Of a DNA stretch of 64,000 nt, positions 18,409 to 26,518 are shown in pieces. The stretch spans positions 1 to 64,000 of the forward strand of contig SLOP01000005.1 in NCBI GenBank assembly GCA_007132465.1, written 5' to 3'. The notes beneath the pieces were generated by a model. That model saw only the letters and a program-made list of their open reading frames with translations. It did no database searches and was not told where the DNA came from. A program made the position numbers and the translations under genes. This DNA is from Candidatus Izemoplasma sp. (GTDB taxonomy: Bacteria > Bacillota_I > Bacilli_A > Izemoplasmatales > Izemoplasmataceae). Within the stretch, counting starts at the first letter, position 1. The number at the start of each line of letters is the position of its first letter.

Positions 18409-19615
18409 TATCTGGACCATTTTTCGAAAAGAACTGTATCGCGTGTTCAGCGACCGCCGTTTAATTTTGATGATTTTCATTTTGCCCGGGGTTTCGATTT
18501 TCGCGATGTATTGGCTCATTGGCACGTTGATTCACAACCAGATGGAAGCGGTTCGTGAACACACGATTGTGATTTACGAAGAACACATGCCCGCAACCGT
18601 TCGGGCAAACCTTGAGTCACTTGCTGACCTTGATGATCCAATCACGTTTTCGTTTTTGGATGATGAAACCTATGATTTAGCGACGTTAAAGGACCTTGTG
18701 CGCGAGGGCGATATTGACATTGCGCTTGTGTTTGAGGCTGATTTTGAAGCGAAGATTGATGATTATCACATCGACGATCCACCGGTGGTAGACATTTTAC
18801 ACAATTACGGCCGTCAGCATTCATCCTTCGCCTATAACACGGTCAGCTCAGTGCTTGAAACATACCGTTCCGATAAACTGTTGGGTCGGCTTGAAAACCC
18901 AGACCACGCGTTAATCTTTGCCAGCGTCTATCACGCTGATGACATCGTCGATGAACGGCGCATCGCCGGGCAAGGGTTGGCGATGCTTTTGCCGTTTTTG
19001 ACCATTATCTTCTTGTTTTCTGCGGCGATGAGCATTGGACCCGATTCCATTGCGGGTGAGAAAGAACGGGGCACGGTGGCGACCCTGTTGATTACACCGA
19101 TTAAACGGAGCGAGATTGCGATTGGTAAAGTGGTGAGTTTGGGGCTTTTGACACTGGCGAGTGCCATCTCGTCGTTTATTGGCATCGTCTTGTCGCTTCC
19201 GCGCCTGATGCAAGCCGACACCAACAACATTGATTACGCTATCTATGGCGTGGCTGAGATGCTGCTGATTTTGTTTACCCTGATGGCGACGGTGCTTATC
19301 ATCGTTGGTTTGATTGCCGTCATCAGTGCTTATGCACGCACCATCAAAGAAGCGTCGATGCTTATCATGCCGTTTTATTTGGTGACGATGATTATTGGCA
19401 TCATGTCCTCGTTTGGCACCGAGCCCTCACAGTCATTGTGGGTTCATTTTATCCCGATATACGGGGCGGTCAACTTTTTAAACGGCGTGTTTGTGTTTGA
19501 TTACGCGGTGGCCAACTTCGTGGTCGTTGTGGCCACATCGGTGCTTTACACCACGGCGTTTGTGGTGTTACTGACGCGTCTTTTCAACAGTGAAAAAGTG
19601 ATGTTTCAAAAATAA
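18401..19615 (+). CDS. ABC exporter membrane protein, NatB-like (ABC-2 family)
   Basis: One N-terminal helix (about 25-45), a large extracytoplasmic domain (about 50-185), then five or six helices, the layout of ABC-2 permeases such as NatB. GEKERGTVATLLITPIKR is the conserved ABC-2 signature region. It overlaps the ATPase gene, so the two form one complex. The substrate is unknown; sodium export is suggested only by family resemblance. The pair sits between khpA and rimM, where other Firmicutes usually have no transporter. Confidence 0.85.
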   Translation: MRNIWTIFRKELYRVFSDRRLILMIFILPGVSIFAMYWLIGTLIHNQMEAVREHTIVIYEEHMPATVRANLESLADLDDPITFSFLDDETYDLATLKDLVREGDIDIALVFEADFEAKIDDYHIDDPPVVDILHNYGRQHSSFAYNTVSSVLETYRSDKLLGRLENPDHALIFASVYHADDIVDERRIAGQGLAMLLPFLTIIFLFSAAMSIGPDSIAGEKERGTVATLLITPIKRSEIAIGKVVSLGLLTLASAISSFIGIVLSLPRLMQADTNNIDYAIYGVAEMLLILFTLMATVLIIVGLIAVISAYARTIKEASMLIMPFYLVTMIIGIMSSFGTEPSQSLWVHFIPIYGAVNFLNGVFVFDYAVANFVVVVATSVLYTTAFVVLLTRLFNSEKVMFQK

Positions 19616-19633
19616 GCATGATGGGGTGAGAAC

Positions 19634-20131
19634 GTGGAATACATTGCCATTGGTACCATCGTGAACACCCATGGCATCCACGGTGCTGTGACGGTGAAAA
19701 CGGACTCCGATTTTAAAGAATCGCGTTATCGCGTGGGCAATCGTTTATTCATTAACACCACCAAAGGCCGCGTGGCGGTGACCGTGGAAAACCACGGCGT
19801 CAAAAAGTCTGTCGATATTTTGATGTTTGAGGAGTACGACGACATCAACGCCGTCCAAGGGTTTAAGGGGTGTGTGCTCGAGGTTGCTGAAAATGATCGA
19901 GAACCGCTTGAGGACGACGCGTTTTATGCGTCTGAGTTAATCGGGTTGGCCGTGCGCGTCAACGACGAGGTTGTCGGTGTTGTGCGTGCAATCCGTCATT
20001 ATCCGCAGGGAGAACTTTTGGTGGTCAAGCGACAAGGCATGAACGATGCGCTGATACCGTTTCGTAAAGAGTTTGTGAAGCGGGTGACCCAAGCGAGCAT
20101 CGACATCGACCCACCGGAGGGATTGTTATGA
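19634..20131 (+). CDS. rimM: Ribosome maturation factor RimM
   Basis: Assists 16S processing and 30S assembly. The start GTG-EYIAIGTIVNTHGIHGAVTVK is the RimM signature; the C-terminal PRC-barrel (ELIGLAVRVNDEVVGVVRAI) follows. 165 residues is normal. GGGTGAG precedes the GTG. Its stop overlaps the trmD ATG (ATGA), consistent with translational coupling. Confidence 0.95.
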   Translation: MEYIAIGTIVNTHGIHGAVTVKTDSDFKESRYRVGNRLFINTTKGRVAVTVENHGVKKSVDILMFEEYDDINAVQGFKGCVLEVAENDREPLEDDAFYASELIGLAVRVNDEVVGVVRAIRHYPQGELLVVKRQGMNDALIPFRKEFVKRVTQASIDIDPPEGLL

Positions 20132-20829
20132 AGATTGATGTGCTGACCATTTTTCCAGACATGGTGAAACCGATCCTTGGCCAATCCATTGTCGGTCGAG
20201 CCGTGCATGAAAAGAAACTGGAGATCAACGTCATCGATTTTCGTGACCACAGCCCAAACAAGCATAAGAAAGTGGATGACACACCTTACGGTGGCGGTGC
20301 CGGCATGGTGCTTCGCGTGGAACCTGTCGTCAATGCGCTAAGGGCTATCGACGGCCACGAACACGCTCATAAAATCATCATGACACCGCAAGGCAAACCG
20401 TATGCGCAAGCGGACGCATCACGGTTATCCACCCATGATCATTTAATTGTGTTGTGCGGTCATTACGAAGGCTTCGATGAGCGCATTCGCGCCCACTTTG
20501 ACGAAGAAATCTCAATCGGTGATTATGTGCTCACCGGAGGTGAAGTGGCCGCCCTTGTCCTCGTTGAGAGCACGGTGCGTCTCATCCCTGGCATTCTCAA
20601 CAAGGATGCATCGCACCAAGACGATTCGTTTTCACACGGGTTGCTGGAGTACCCTCATTACACCCGCCCACGCGAGTTTGAAGGCGAGCGTGTTCCCGAG
20701 GTGTTGCTAAGCGGCAACCATCAAGCAATCGAAACGTGGCGTAAAGCCGAAGCCGTCAAGCGCACGAAAGCGCGACGTCCCGACCTTTTTGAAACTTATG
20801 AGAAAGCACAAAAAAAGCGCGGTAAATAG
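20128..20829 (+). CDS. trmD: tRNA (guanine-N1)-methyltransferase TrmD
   Basis: Methylates G37 of tRNAs. MKIDVLTIFPDMV at the start, GGGAGMVLRVEP, the SAM-binding knot segment LCGHYEGFDERI, and IGDYVLTGGE are all diagnostic. 233 residues, normal length. Coupled to rimM and followed by rplS, which has its own promoter and leader. Confidence 0.97.
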   Translation: MKIDVLTIFPDMVKPILGQSIVGRAVHEKKLEINVIDFRDHSPNKHKKVDDTPYGGGAGMVLRVEPVVNALRAIDGHEHAHKIIMTPQGKPYAQADASRLSTHDHLIVLCGHYEGFDERIRAHFDEEISIGDYVLTGGEVAALVLVESTVRLIPGILNKDASHQDDSFSHGLLEYPHYTRPREFEGERVPEVLLSGNHQAIETWRKAEAVKRTKARRPDLFETYEKAQKKRGK

Positions 20830-20858
20830 TTGCATGACGCGCCTGCTTATGGTATAAT
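20830..20858 (+). promoter_or_regulatory. Promoter for rplS
   Basis: TTGCAT (20830-20835), 17-bp spacer, TATAAT (20853-20858). Confidence 0.7.
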
Positions 20859-20869
20859 TTATCACGCTG

Positions 20870-20933
20870 TTTAATCAACGTGTTCCGCTGGCCACAACCG
20901 GTTACGAACAGGTGTAGCAAAGGAGTGACCAAC
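20870..20933 (+). ncRNA. Ribosomal protein L19 leader-like element
   Basis: The short 5' UTR has TGTTCCGCTGG at 20881 and CGAACAGGT at 20905, whose TGTTC/GAACA ends pair around an inner GCTGG/CCGGT stem. This matches my memory of the L19 leader motif of Bacillus, thought to be bound by L19 for autoregulation. It ends in the AAGGAGTG ribosome-binding site. Confidence 0.6.
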
Positions 20934-21281
20934 ATGTCGCAAGAACTCATCCGTGAAGTAACGCAAGCACAGCTGAGAGATGATTTGCCCGAGTTTAACC
21001 CTGGTGATAACGTCCGCGTGTCCGTGAAAATCAAAGAAGGTAACCGCGAACGTATCCAGGTGTTTGAAGGCCTCGTCATCAAGAAGCAAGGCAGTGGCAT
21101 CAGCGAAACCTTTACTGTTCGTAAAGTCTCGTATGGTGTCGGCGTCGAACGAACCTTTCCCGTGAACACACCATCGATTCACCAAATCGATGTGGTGCGT
21201 CGAGGCAAGGTACGCCGTGCGAAGCTGCATTACATCCGCGGCCGCAGCGCCAAGCAATCACGCATCAAAGAGCGTCGCTAA
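20934..21281 (+). CDS. rplS: 50S ribosomal protein L19
   Basis: 115 residues with the L19 hallmarks [20 protein letters not shown] and [19 protein letters not shown]. Located at the 30S-50S interface. The ATG at 20934 follows AAGGAGTG; upstream codons belong to the leader. A strong terminator follows. Confidence 0.97.
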   Translation: MSQELIREVTQAQLRDDLPEFNPGDNVRVSVKIKEGNRERIQVFEGLVIKKQGSGISETFTVRKVSYGVGVERTFPVNTPSIHQIDVVRRGKVRRAKLHYIRGRSAKQSRIKERR

Positions 21282-21307
21282 AAAAAGCCTATCCGTAGGC
21301 TTTTTTT
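21280..21307 (+). terminator. Intrinsic terminator after rplS
   Basis: AAAAAAAGCCTA/TAGGC-T7 hairpin, 4-base loop. Confidence 0.9.
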
Positions 21308-21321
21308 CATAGCAATTTGGT

Positions 21322-21350
21322 TTGAAAACATTTTCATTCGGTGCTATAAT
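21322..21350 (+). promoter_or_regulatory. Promoter with overlapping cre-like operator, ccpA-like gene
   Basis: TTGAAA (21322-21327), 17-bp spacer, TATAAT (21345-21350). The perfect palindrome TGAAAACATTTTCA (21323-21336) covers the -35 and differs from the cre consensus mainly in having CA rather than CG at its centre. Autorepression by the LacI-family product is likely. Confidence 0.65.
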
Positions 21351-21375
21351 GATGTGGAGAAGAAGGTGATGAGCC

Positions 21376-22377
21376 ATGAGCAAGGCGACCATCTATGATG
21401 TGGCCGGCAAAGCACGCGTATCCTTAGCGACCGTGTCACGCGCCATCAACAACCCCGAAAAAGTGAAACCCGAAACCCGCGAGCGGGTGCTTCGGGTGAT
21501 CGAGGAACTCGGCTACAAACCGAACGCGTTCGCCAAAGGACTCGCAAGCCGTAAATCGACGACGGTGGCCGTTTTAGTGCCGGACATGAGCCGCGCCTCG
21601 ATGGCTGAGATGATGAACGGCATCGCCGACATCGCGCGGGTGTACAAGTATTCGGTGCTGCTTTACATTCTCGACAACGAGGAGGGGCACGAAGAAGATG
21701 TGCTGAAGGAAATCGTGGCCGCCCAAGTCGATGGGATTTTGTACCTAAACGACGAAATCACCGCAAAACAGTTCGATTTTTTGCGCACGATTAAAAACGA
21801 CTACAAGATTCCGATTGTCTTGACCAACACCGTATACCCTGAAAGCGATGACATTCCCAGCGTTTCCATTGATTATGAAAAAGCGGGATACGAAATAACC
21901 AAAAAGCTTATTGACGAAGGACGCAAAGACATCTTCATGGTGTCAACGGTTCGCAAATACATGGTCAACGACCTCAAGGAAGCGGGCTACCTTCGCGCCA
22001 TTGAAGCGGCCTCTTTGACACCGCGCATCATGCGTACCTCGGGCCGCATCGCCATCAACACCGACCACTTTAACGAGTTTTTCCGTGACCACAAAGTCGA
22101 CGGCGTCATTGCCGTTCGTGATTCCATCGCGGTGTCCTTCATGAACGTGGCTCGACAAAACCACGTACGCCTTCCCGATGACATCAGCGTCGCGGGCTTC
22201 CAAAACACAAAATACGCACAACTTGCCCGTCCACAGCTGAGTTGCGTCGACGTGCCAATCTACGATATCGGCGCCGTCAGCATGCGACTGTTAACCAAAC
22301 TGATGAATGAAGAATCGCTTGAAGAAACCCGTGTCACCTTGGAGCACGACCTCGTGCTTCGTCAGACGACACGCTAA
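21376..22377 (+). CDS. ccpA: LacI-family regulator, CcpA-like
   Basis: Residues 1-60 form the LacI-type DNA-binding domain (TIYDVAGKARVSLATVSRAINN plus the hinge helix PNAFAKGLASRKS). The remainder is a periplasmic-binding-protein-like sensor of normal length (333 residues in all). Start, hinge and overall similarity fit CcpA, the carbon catabolite regulator that binds phosphorylated HPr, and the linkage to tyrS matches the ccpA-tyrS neighbourhood of Bacillus. A different LacI-family specificity is possible. The cre-like operator over its own promoter supports CcpA. Confidence 0.75.
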   Translation: MSKATIYDVAGKARVSLATVSRAINNPEKVKPETRERVLRVIEELGYKPNAFAKGLASRKSTTVAVLVPDMSRASMAEMMNGIADIARVYKYSVLLYILDNEEGHEEDVLKEIVAAQVDGILYLNDEITAKQFDFLRTIKNDYKIPIVLTNTVYPESDDIPSVSIDYEKAGYEITKKLIDEGRKDIFMVSTVRKYMVNDLKEAGYLRAIEAASLTPRIMRTSGRIAINTDHFNEFFRDHKVDGVIAVRDSIAVSFMNVARQNHVRLPDDISVAGFQNTKYAQLARPQLSCVDVPIYDIGAVSMRLLTKLMNEESLEETRVTLEHDLVLRQTTR

Positions 22378-22380
22378 ACT

Positions 22381-22592
22381 AACGACGACGCACAAGCGAA
22401 GTAACCATGCACACGTTGTAAGCGACCCGGTGGTTGGTGTGAATCGGGAACGTGTCGGGTGAAATACACTTGGAAGTTGCCGCGTCAAAAGCGCGGCCGG
22501 GTAAAACCGTTATCTTGCGAAGTGCCGGATTTGACCGGAAGAAAGGTGGTACCGCGGATGGAACGTTCGCCCTTTTACGTGCCACCTTTTTG
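22381..22592 (+). promoter_or_regulatory. T-box leader of tyrS (tyrosine)
   Basis: The T-box sequence AGGTGGTACCGCGG is at 22544-22557 and the terminator's CCACCTTTTT at 22582-22591. The specifier in GTGAAATACACTTGG is TAC (22465-22467), a Tyr codon, so uncharged tRNA-Tyr should switch transcription on. I find no separate promoter, so transcription may come from ccpA. Confidence 0.92.
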
Positions 22593-22612
22593 TGTATAAA
22601 GGAGGAAACCTT

Positions 22613-23854
22613 ATGACATTGCTTGAAGAATTGCGTGCTCGTGGCCTATTTTACGCCGCCACCGACGACGCACTCGAGGAAAAACTCGAAACCGACACCT
22701 TAACCTTTTATCTAGGTGCCGACGCCTCAGCTGACAGCTTGCATATTGGGCATCTGGTGCCCTACGTGGTTGCGCGGCATCTGGCTTCCCGGGGTCACAA
22801 AGCGATTTTGTTGATTGGTGGAGGCACAGGGCTCATCGGCGATCCAAGTGGCAAGAAAGAAGAGCGATCGCTCCTCGATGAAGCCGACGTCGCCCACAAC
22901 GCCGAGGCGCTAACAACACAAGTTCAGACCTTGTTGCCCGAAGGCACGATTGTCAACAACCACGACTGGATTAAAAACTACTCATTGATTGGGTTTTTAC
23001 GCACCCATGGCAAGCATTTCGGCATCAACCAGATGCTCGCCAAGGACAGCGTCAAAACCCGCTTAGAAAGCGGGCTTAGCTTTGCTGAGTTCACCTATCA
23101 AATTTTGCAGTCGGTCGACTTTTTAGAGTTGCACAAAAACCACGGTTGCACGCTGCAAATCGGTGGTCAGGACCAATGGGGAAACATTACCGCCGGGCTT
23201 GAACTGATTCGCCGTGCCGAAGGCGCTGAAGCCAAAGCGTATGGCATGGTTGCGCCACTGTTGACCAAAGCCGATGGCACCAAGTTCGGCAAGACCGAAG
23301 AAGGCGCTGTGTGGCTGTCACCGGAACGCACGTCACCGTATGCTTTTTACCAGCATTTTATTAACGTCGACGACGCGGATGTCATTGCGCGGTTAAAACA
23401 GTTCACGATGTTGCCGCTCACGGCGATTGCCGACCTTGAGCGAACGACGGACGAAAGCCCGCACTTGCGAGAGGCCCAACGCACGCTCGCCAGCGAACTC
23501 ACCCGTTATATCCATGGCGAAGCAGGGTTACAACAAGCGGTGAACATCACTGAGGCTTTATTCAACAACGACGTGATGTCGCTTTCTGAAGCTGAACTTA
23601 CGATGGCCTTTGAGGGCATCGACGCTTACGAAGTTCAAGGCGAGGTGTCGCTGCTTGATGCGTTGATAAAGTGCAACCTCGCAAGCAGCCGCCGCGATGC
23701 CCGCACGATGATCAACCAAAACGCCATCACCCTCAACGGCGACAAAGTTGAGGATGACACCGCGGTGCTGACACCAAAGCGCGCCCTTTACGGCACCACC
23801 CATGTTCTGCGTCGCGGGAAGAAACGGTATGGTGTGGTGCGCCACACGCGGTAG
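22613..23854 (+). CDS. tyrS: Tyrosyl-tRNA synthetase
   Basis: Charges tRNA-Tyr. The class I motif HIGH is present as LHIGHLVPY and the KMSKS equivalent is KFGKT; IGGQDQWGNITAGLELIRR is diagnostic. The C-terminal S4-like RNA-binding domain (LASSRRDARTMINQNAITLNG) is present. 413 residues, normal. The ATG at 22613 follows GGAGG. Confidence 0.97.
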   Translation: MTLLEELRARGLFYAATDDALEEKLETDTLTFYLGADASADSLHIGHLVPYVVARHLASRGHKAILLIGGGTGLIGDPSGKKEERSLLDEADVAHNAEALTTQVQTLLPEGTIVNNHDWIKNYSLIGFLRTHGKHFGINQMLAKDSVKTRLESGLSFAEFTYQILQSVDFLELHKNHGCTLQIGGQDQWGNITAGLELIRRAEGAEAKAYGMVAPLLTKADGTKFGKTEEGAVWLSPERTSPYAFYQHFINVDDADVIARLKQFTMLPLTAIADLERTTDESPHLREAQRTLASELTRYIHGEAGLQQAVNITEALFNNDVMSLSEAELTMAFEGIDAYEVQGEVSLLDALIKCNLASSRRDARTMINQNAITLNGDKVEDDTAVLTPKRALYGTTHVLRRGKKRYGVVRHTR

Positions 23855-23958
23855 CGTATCTTCGTTCAACTCACATCATCTTAAACAATCATAAATCATT
23901 TAAATACATCTAAGGTCGTCTAAACGTATATTACGTAATCGAATGTACTTCAGTTAAT

Positions 23959-24050
23959 AAAAAAACGTCCAAGCATGAAGTGAACCTCATCCATGGGAAT
24001 CAAGCACTCCCGTGGAACCGGGTCAATTCGGTTGCCTGTGACGTTTTTTT
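23959..24050. other. Structured cloverleaf-like element / bidirectional terminator
   Basis: Outer arms of 11 bp (23959-23969 and 24040-24050: A7CGTC with GACGT7) enclose 70 bases with two clear inner hairpins (23991-23998 with 24008-24015, and 24016-24020 with 24029-24033) and a weak third (23975-23978 with 23987-23990). The outer stem gives a U-tail on both strands, so it can end tyrS and the arsR operon. It is far more elaborate than the other terminators here. Not a tRNA: no T-loop or CCA-type acceptor. Confidence 0.6.
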
Positions 24051-24338
24051 TCAGCACTCGTTAGCGTGGGCATAGGCCGTTTCAAACAGCTCTTTGACGT
24101 GTTGGTCTTGTAAGCTGTAATAGACGAGTTTGCCATCACGGCGAGTTTTGACGACGTTGCGCTCACGCAGCAACGCAAGCTGATGAGAAACCGAGGATTG
24201 GCTGATGTTCAATGTCTCGTGAATCTCATGCACGCAATACTCCCCTTCGACCAGCATGGCGATGATTTTGAGGCGTGTTGCGTCGCTAAACAGTTTGAAT
24301 AGATTGACAGTCTTATCGATAGCATGGTTTTGCTTCAT
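24051..24338 (-). CDS. ArsR/SmtB-family metal sensor repressor
   Basis: A 95-residue winged-helix repressor. The recognition helix region reads NISQSSVSHQLALLRER. The C-terminal helix has D78-x-H80-x10-H91-x2-E94, the alpha-5 zinc/cobalt site of SmtB/CzrA-type sensors, and Cys95 is an extra potential ligand. The alpha-3 site of CadC is represented only by Cys35 in GEYCVHE. It overlaps the P1B ATPase gene by 4 bases and probably represses that operon, releasing DNA when zinc (or Cd/Co) binds. Confidence 0.88.
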   Translation of the reverse strand: MKQNHAIDKTVNLFKLFSDATRLKIIAMLVEGEYCVHEIHETLNISQSSVSHQLALLRERNVVKTRRDGKLVYYSLQDQHVKELFETAYAHANEC

Positions 24339-26401
24339 AGTCGCTTCGCCTTCCTTCCGTAGGTTAATCGTAACGCGTTCGCCACGGCAATCAGGGTGAT
24401 GCCGACATCGGCGAAGATAGCCATCAACATCGTGGCCATGCCGAACCCGGCGAGAACCAGAAAGGAAAATTTAACGCCGAGGCTGAGGGCGATGTTTTGG
24501 ATGACCACGGCGCGGGTTCGCCGGCTCATTGTGAACGCTTTGTCGAGGACGCGAATGTCATCATCCATGATGATGACGTCAGCTACGTCGATGGCGAGTT
24601 CACTGCCCGATCCCATGGCAACCCCAATGTCAGCGGCTCTTAAGAGTGGTGCGTCATTGATGCCGTCGCCGACATACATCTTCAGTTGCTTACTGGATAG
24701 TTTTTTAAACTCCATGACTTTTTCATCCGGCAATAATCCGTGCCGATAGTCAATGCCGCCAACATCATAAGCGACCTCGCTTGCGGTGTCGAGGTTGTCC
24801 CCGGTTAGCATCACAACGCGACGCTTTTTAAGCAGTTTTTCCATGGTTTCGCGGGCGCCAGACTTGATTTTGTCTTTGATGACCACGCGCCCGACATAGC
24901 GTCCATCCAACGCCACAAACACGTTACTGCCGGCGGTATCACGGCTGTCGGTCACATCGATACGGTGTCGCTTAAGCCATTTTCGGCTGCCGACAATGAG
25001 AGGGCCGTGCTCGGTGATTGCTTGCATCCCGAGTCCCGGGGTTTCCTCGACATTATCAACAGACGTGTAAGCACCGTCGTATGCCAAGACCACGCTTTTG
25101 GCAATGGGGTGGTTTGAGAACCGTTCAATCGATGCCGCAAGACGCAACGTGTCATTATCGGTATAACCATCGACCTCGAAGGTGCCTTCTGTGAGGGTGC
25201 CGGTTTTGTCGATGCCAATTAAATCGACTTCGCGCATCATGTCCAAGTAGTTGGATCCTTTAAAGAGAATGCCTTTCTTCGCGCTCATGCCAACGCCGGC
25301 GAAATACGACAACGGCACACTAAGCACGAGAGCACACGGGCAGCTGATGACAAGGAAGGTGGCGGCACGCAAGATGTAGTCTTCAGCGTTGCCGGGATCA
25401 AGGTACGTTGGGATTGCGAACATCAGCACAGCAAGGCCGGTAACGATTGGTGTGTAGTAGCGGGCGAACTTGGTGATAAAGGTCTCCGCTTTCGCTTTGT
25501 GGGCGGTGGAGTTTTCGATCAGTTCGATGATGCGGGCAATCGTGGAATCGCCGTATTCTTTGGTGGCGCGTAGTTCAATGACGTTGCCCGTGTTAATGTT
25601 TCCCGAAAGCACGTAACTGCCAACCGTGACACTGGCTGGTTTGGCTTCGCCGGTCAGGGCGCTTGTGTTTAAGGTGGTGGATCCTTTTTCAACAATGCCA
25701 TCGACGGGAATTTTTTCACCGTTTTTGACGAGGATGCGGTCGTTTTTTTTGATGGCGATAGGGTCTTTGACGTGAACGTTGCCCTCGGCATCAAGCACGT
25801 TGGCGTACTCGACGTGAAGGTCCATGAGTGAGCGAACTTCGTTTTTTGATTGATGCACGGCTTTGTGTTGAAGGTGTTCACCAAGCGAGTAGAAGATGAT
25901 GACGAGCATCGCCTCGTAAGGATGGCCGGTGGCCATCGCCGCGAGTGTCGCGACCATCATGAGGGTGTTTTCATTGAAGTAATCACGACGGCGAAGCCCT
26001 TTAAAGGTTTTCATCGCGATTTTATGGGCAACAAGAAAATAGCCAATCCAATAAAACGGGTTAGATCGCACCAGTTCATAGGCGTTTTCAAGCAGCCACC
26101 CTGATGAAAACAAGACGATGCCTAGGACGATGAGCCAGTTCGCACGAAAAAAGCCTTTATGGACGGCGAGGTGACGCTTTTCATGCGCGTAGGTCAGCAC
26201 GCCATGTTCGATGTCGTTGACGATTTTACGGATGGCGTGGATGTGGTCATCGGTGTAATCGTCGGTCACATCCAACAGCATCGTCTGGGTGGTCAGGTTG
26301 TAGCTTGCGGAGCGGACGAAATCGAGGTCTTGCAGGGCCCGTTCGATTTTGTTTGCACAGTTTGAACACGTCAGGTTTTCCATGACGATTTTCTTGATCA
26401 T
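24335..26401 (-). CDS. P1B-2-type heavy-metal ATPase (Zn/Cd/Co/Pb efflux)
   Basis: Exports toxic divalent metals. The N-terminal metal-binding domain has LTCSNC (Cys12 and Cys15). Membrane site SCPCAL is near residue 352, the phosphorylated Asp in DKTGTLT near 395, the HP motif in SNHPIAK, MLTGDN, and GDGINDAP follow. The last helices contain DVGITLIAVANALRL; the Asp there marks the zinc/cadmium (ZntA/CadA) subgroup rather than copper. Length 688 residues, compact. The ATG at 26401 follows GAAGGTG; farther upstream starts lie before the transcription start. Confidence 0.92.
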   Translation of the reverse strand: MIKKIVMENLTCSNCANKIERALQDLDFVRSASYNLTTQTMLLDVTDDYTDDHIHAIRKIVNDIEHGVLTYAHEKRHLAVHKGFFRANWLIVLGIVLFSSGWLLENAYELVRSNPFYWIGYFLVAHKIAMKTFKGLRRRDYFNENTLMMVATLAAMATGHPYEAMLVIIFYSLGEHLQHKAVHQSKNEVRSLMDLHVEYANVLDAEGNVHVKDPIAIKKNDRILVKNGEKIPVDGIVEKGSTTLNTSALTGEAKPASVTVGSYVLSGNINTGNVIELRATKEYGDSTIARIIELIENSTAHKAKAETFITKFARYYTPIVTGLAVLMFAIPTYLDPGNAEDYILRAATFLVISCPCALVLSVPLSYFAGVGMSAKKGILFKGSNYLDMMREVDLIGIDKTGTLTEGTFEVDGYTDNDTLRLAASIERFSNHPIAKSVVLAYDGAYTSVDNVEETPGLGMQAITEHGPLIVGSRKWLKRHRIDVTDSRDTAGSNVFVALDGRYVGRVVIKDKIKSGARETMEKLLKKRRVVMLTGDNLDTASEVAYDVGGIDYRHGLLPDEKVMEFKKLSSKQLKMYVGDGINDAPLLRAADIGVAMGSGSELAIDVADVIIMDDDIRVLDKAFTMSRRTRAVVIQNIALSLGVKFSFLVLAGFGMATMLMAIFADVGITLIAVANALRLTYGRKAKRL

Positions 26402-26425
26402 ATGCACACCTTCTAACGTACCTCT

Positions 26426-26455
26426 ATTATATATGCGTGCTTGTTCATATGTCAA
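26426..26455 (-). promoter_or_regulatory. Promoter and ArsR-type operator of the metal-efflux operon
   Basis: TTGACA (complement of 26450-26455), 18-bp spacer, TATAAT (complement of 26426-26431). Palindromic half-sites ATATG...CATAT (26431-26435 and 26446-26450) lie between the two boxes; ATATGAACA resembles SmtB/CadC half-sites. Confidence 0.7.
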
Positions 26456-26467
26456 CGCTTTTCACGC

Positions 26468-26497
26468 TTGTCAAAAAGGCCCATTACGTGATATCAT
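26468..26497 (+). promoter_or_regulatory. Promoter for pepV
   Basis: TTGTCA (26468-26473), 18-bp spacer, TATCAT (26492-26497), divergent from the metal-efflux promoter. Confidence 0.5.
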
Positions 26498-26518
26498 TAA
26501 GCAATCGGAGGTGGTCTC

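Noticed and set aside
23959-24050. tRNA gene, considered because the fold is cloverleaf-like
   Set aside because: The closing stem is 11 bp of A/T run plus CGTC, arms have wrong lengths, and no TTC-type T-loop is present.
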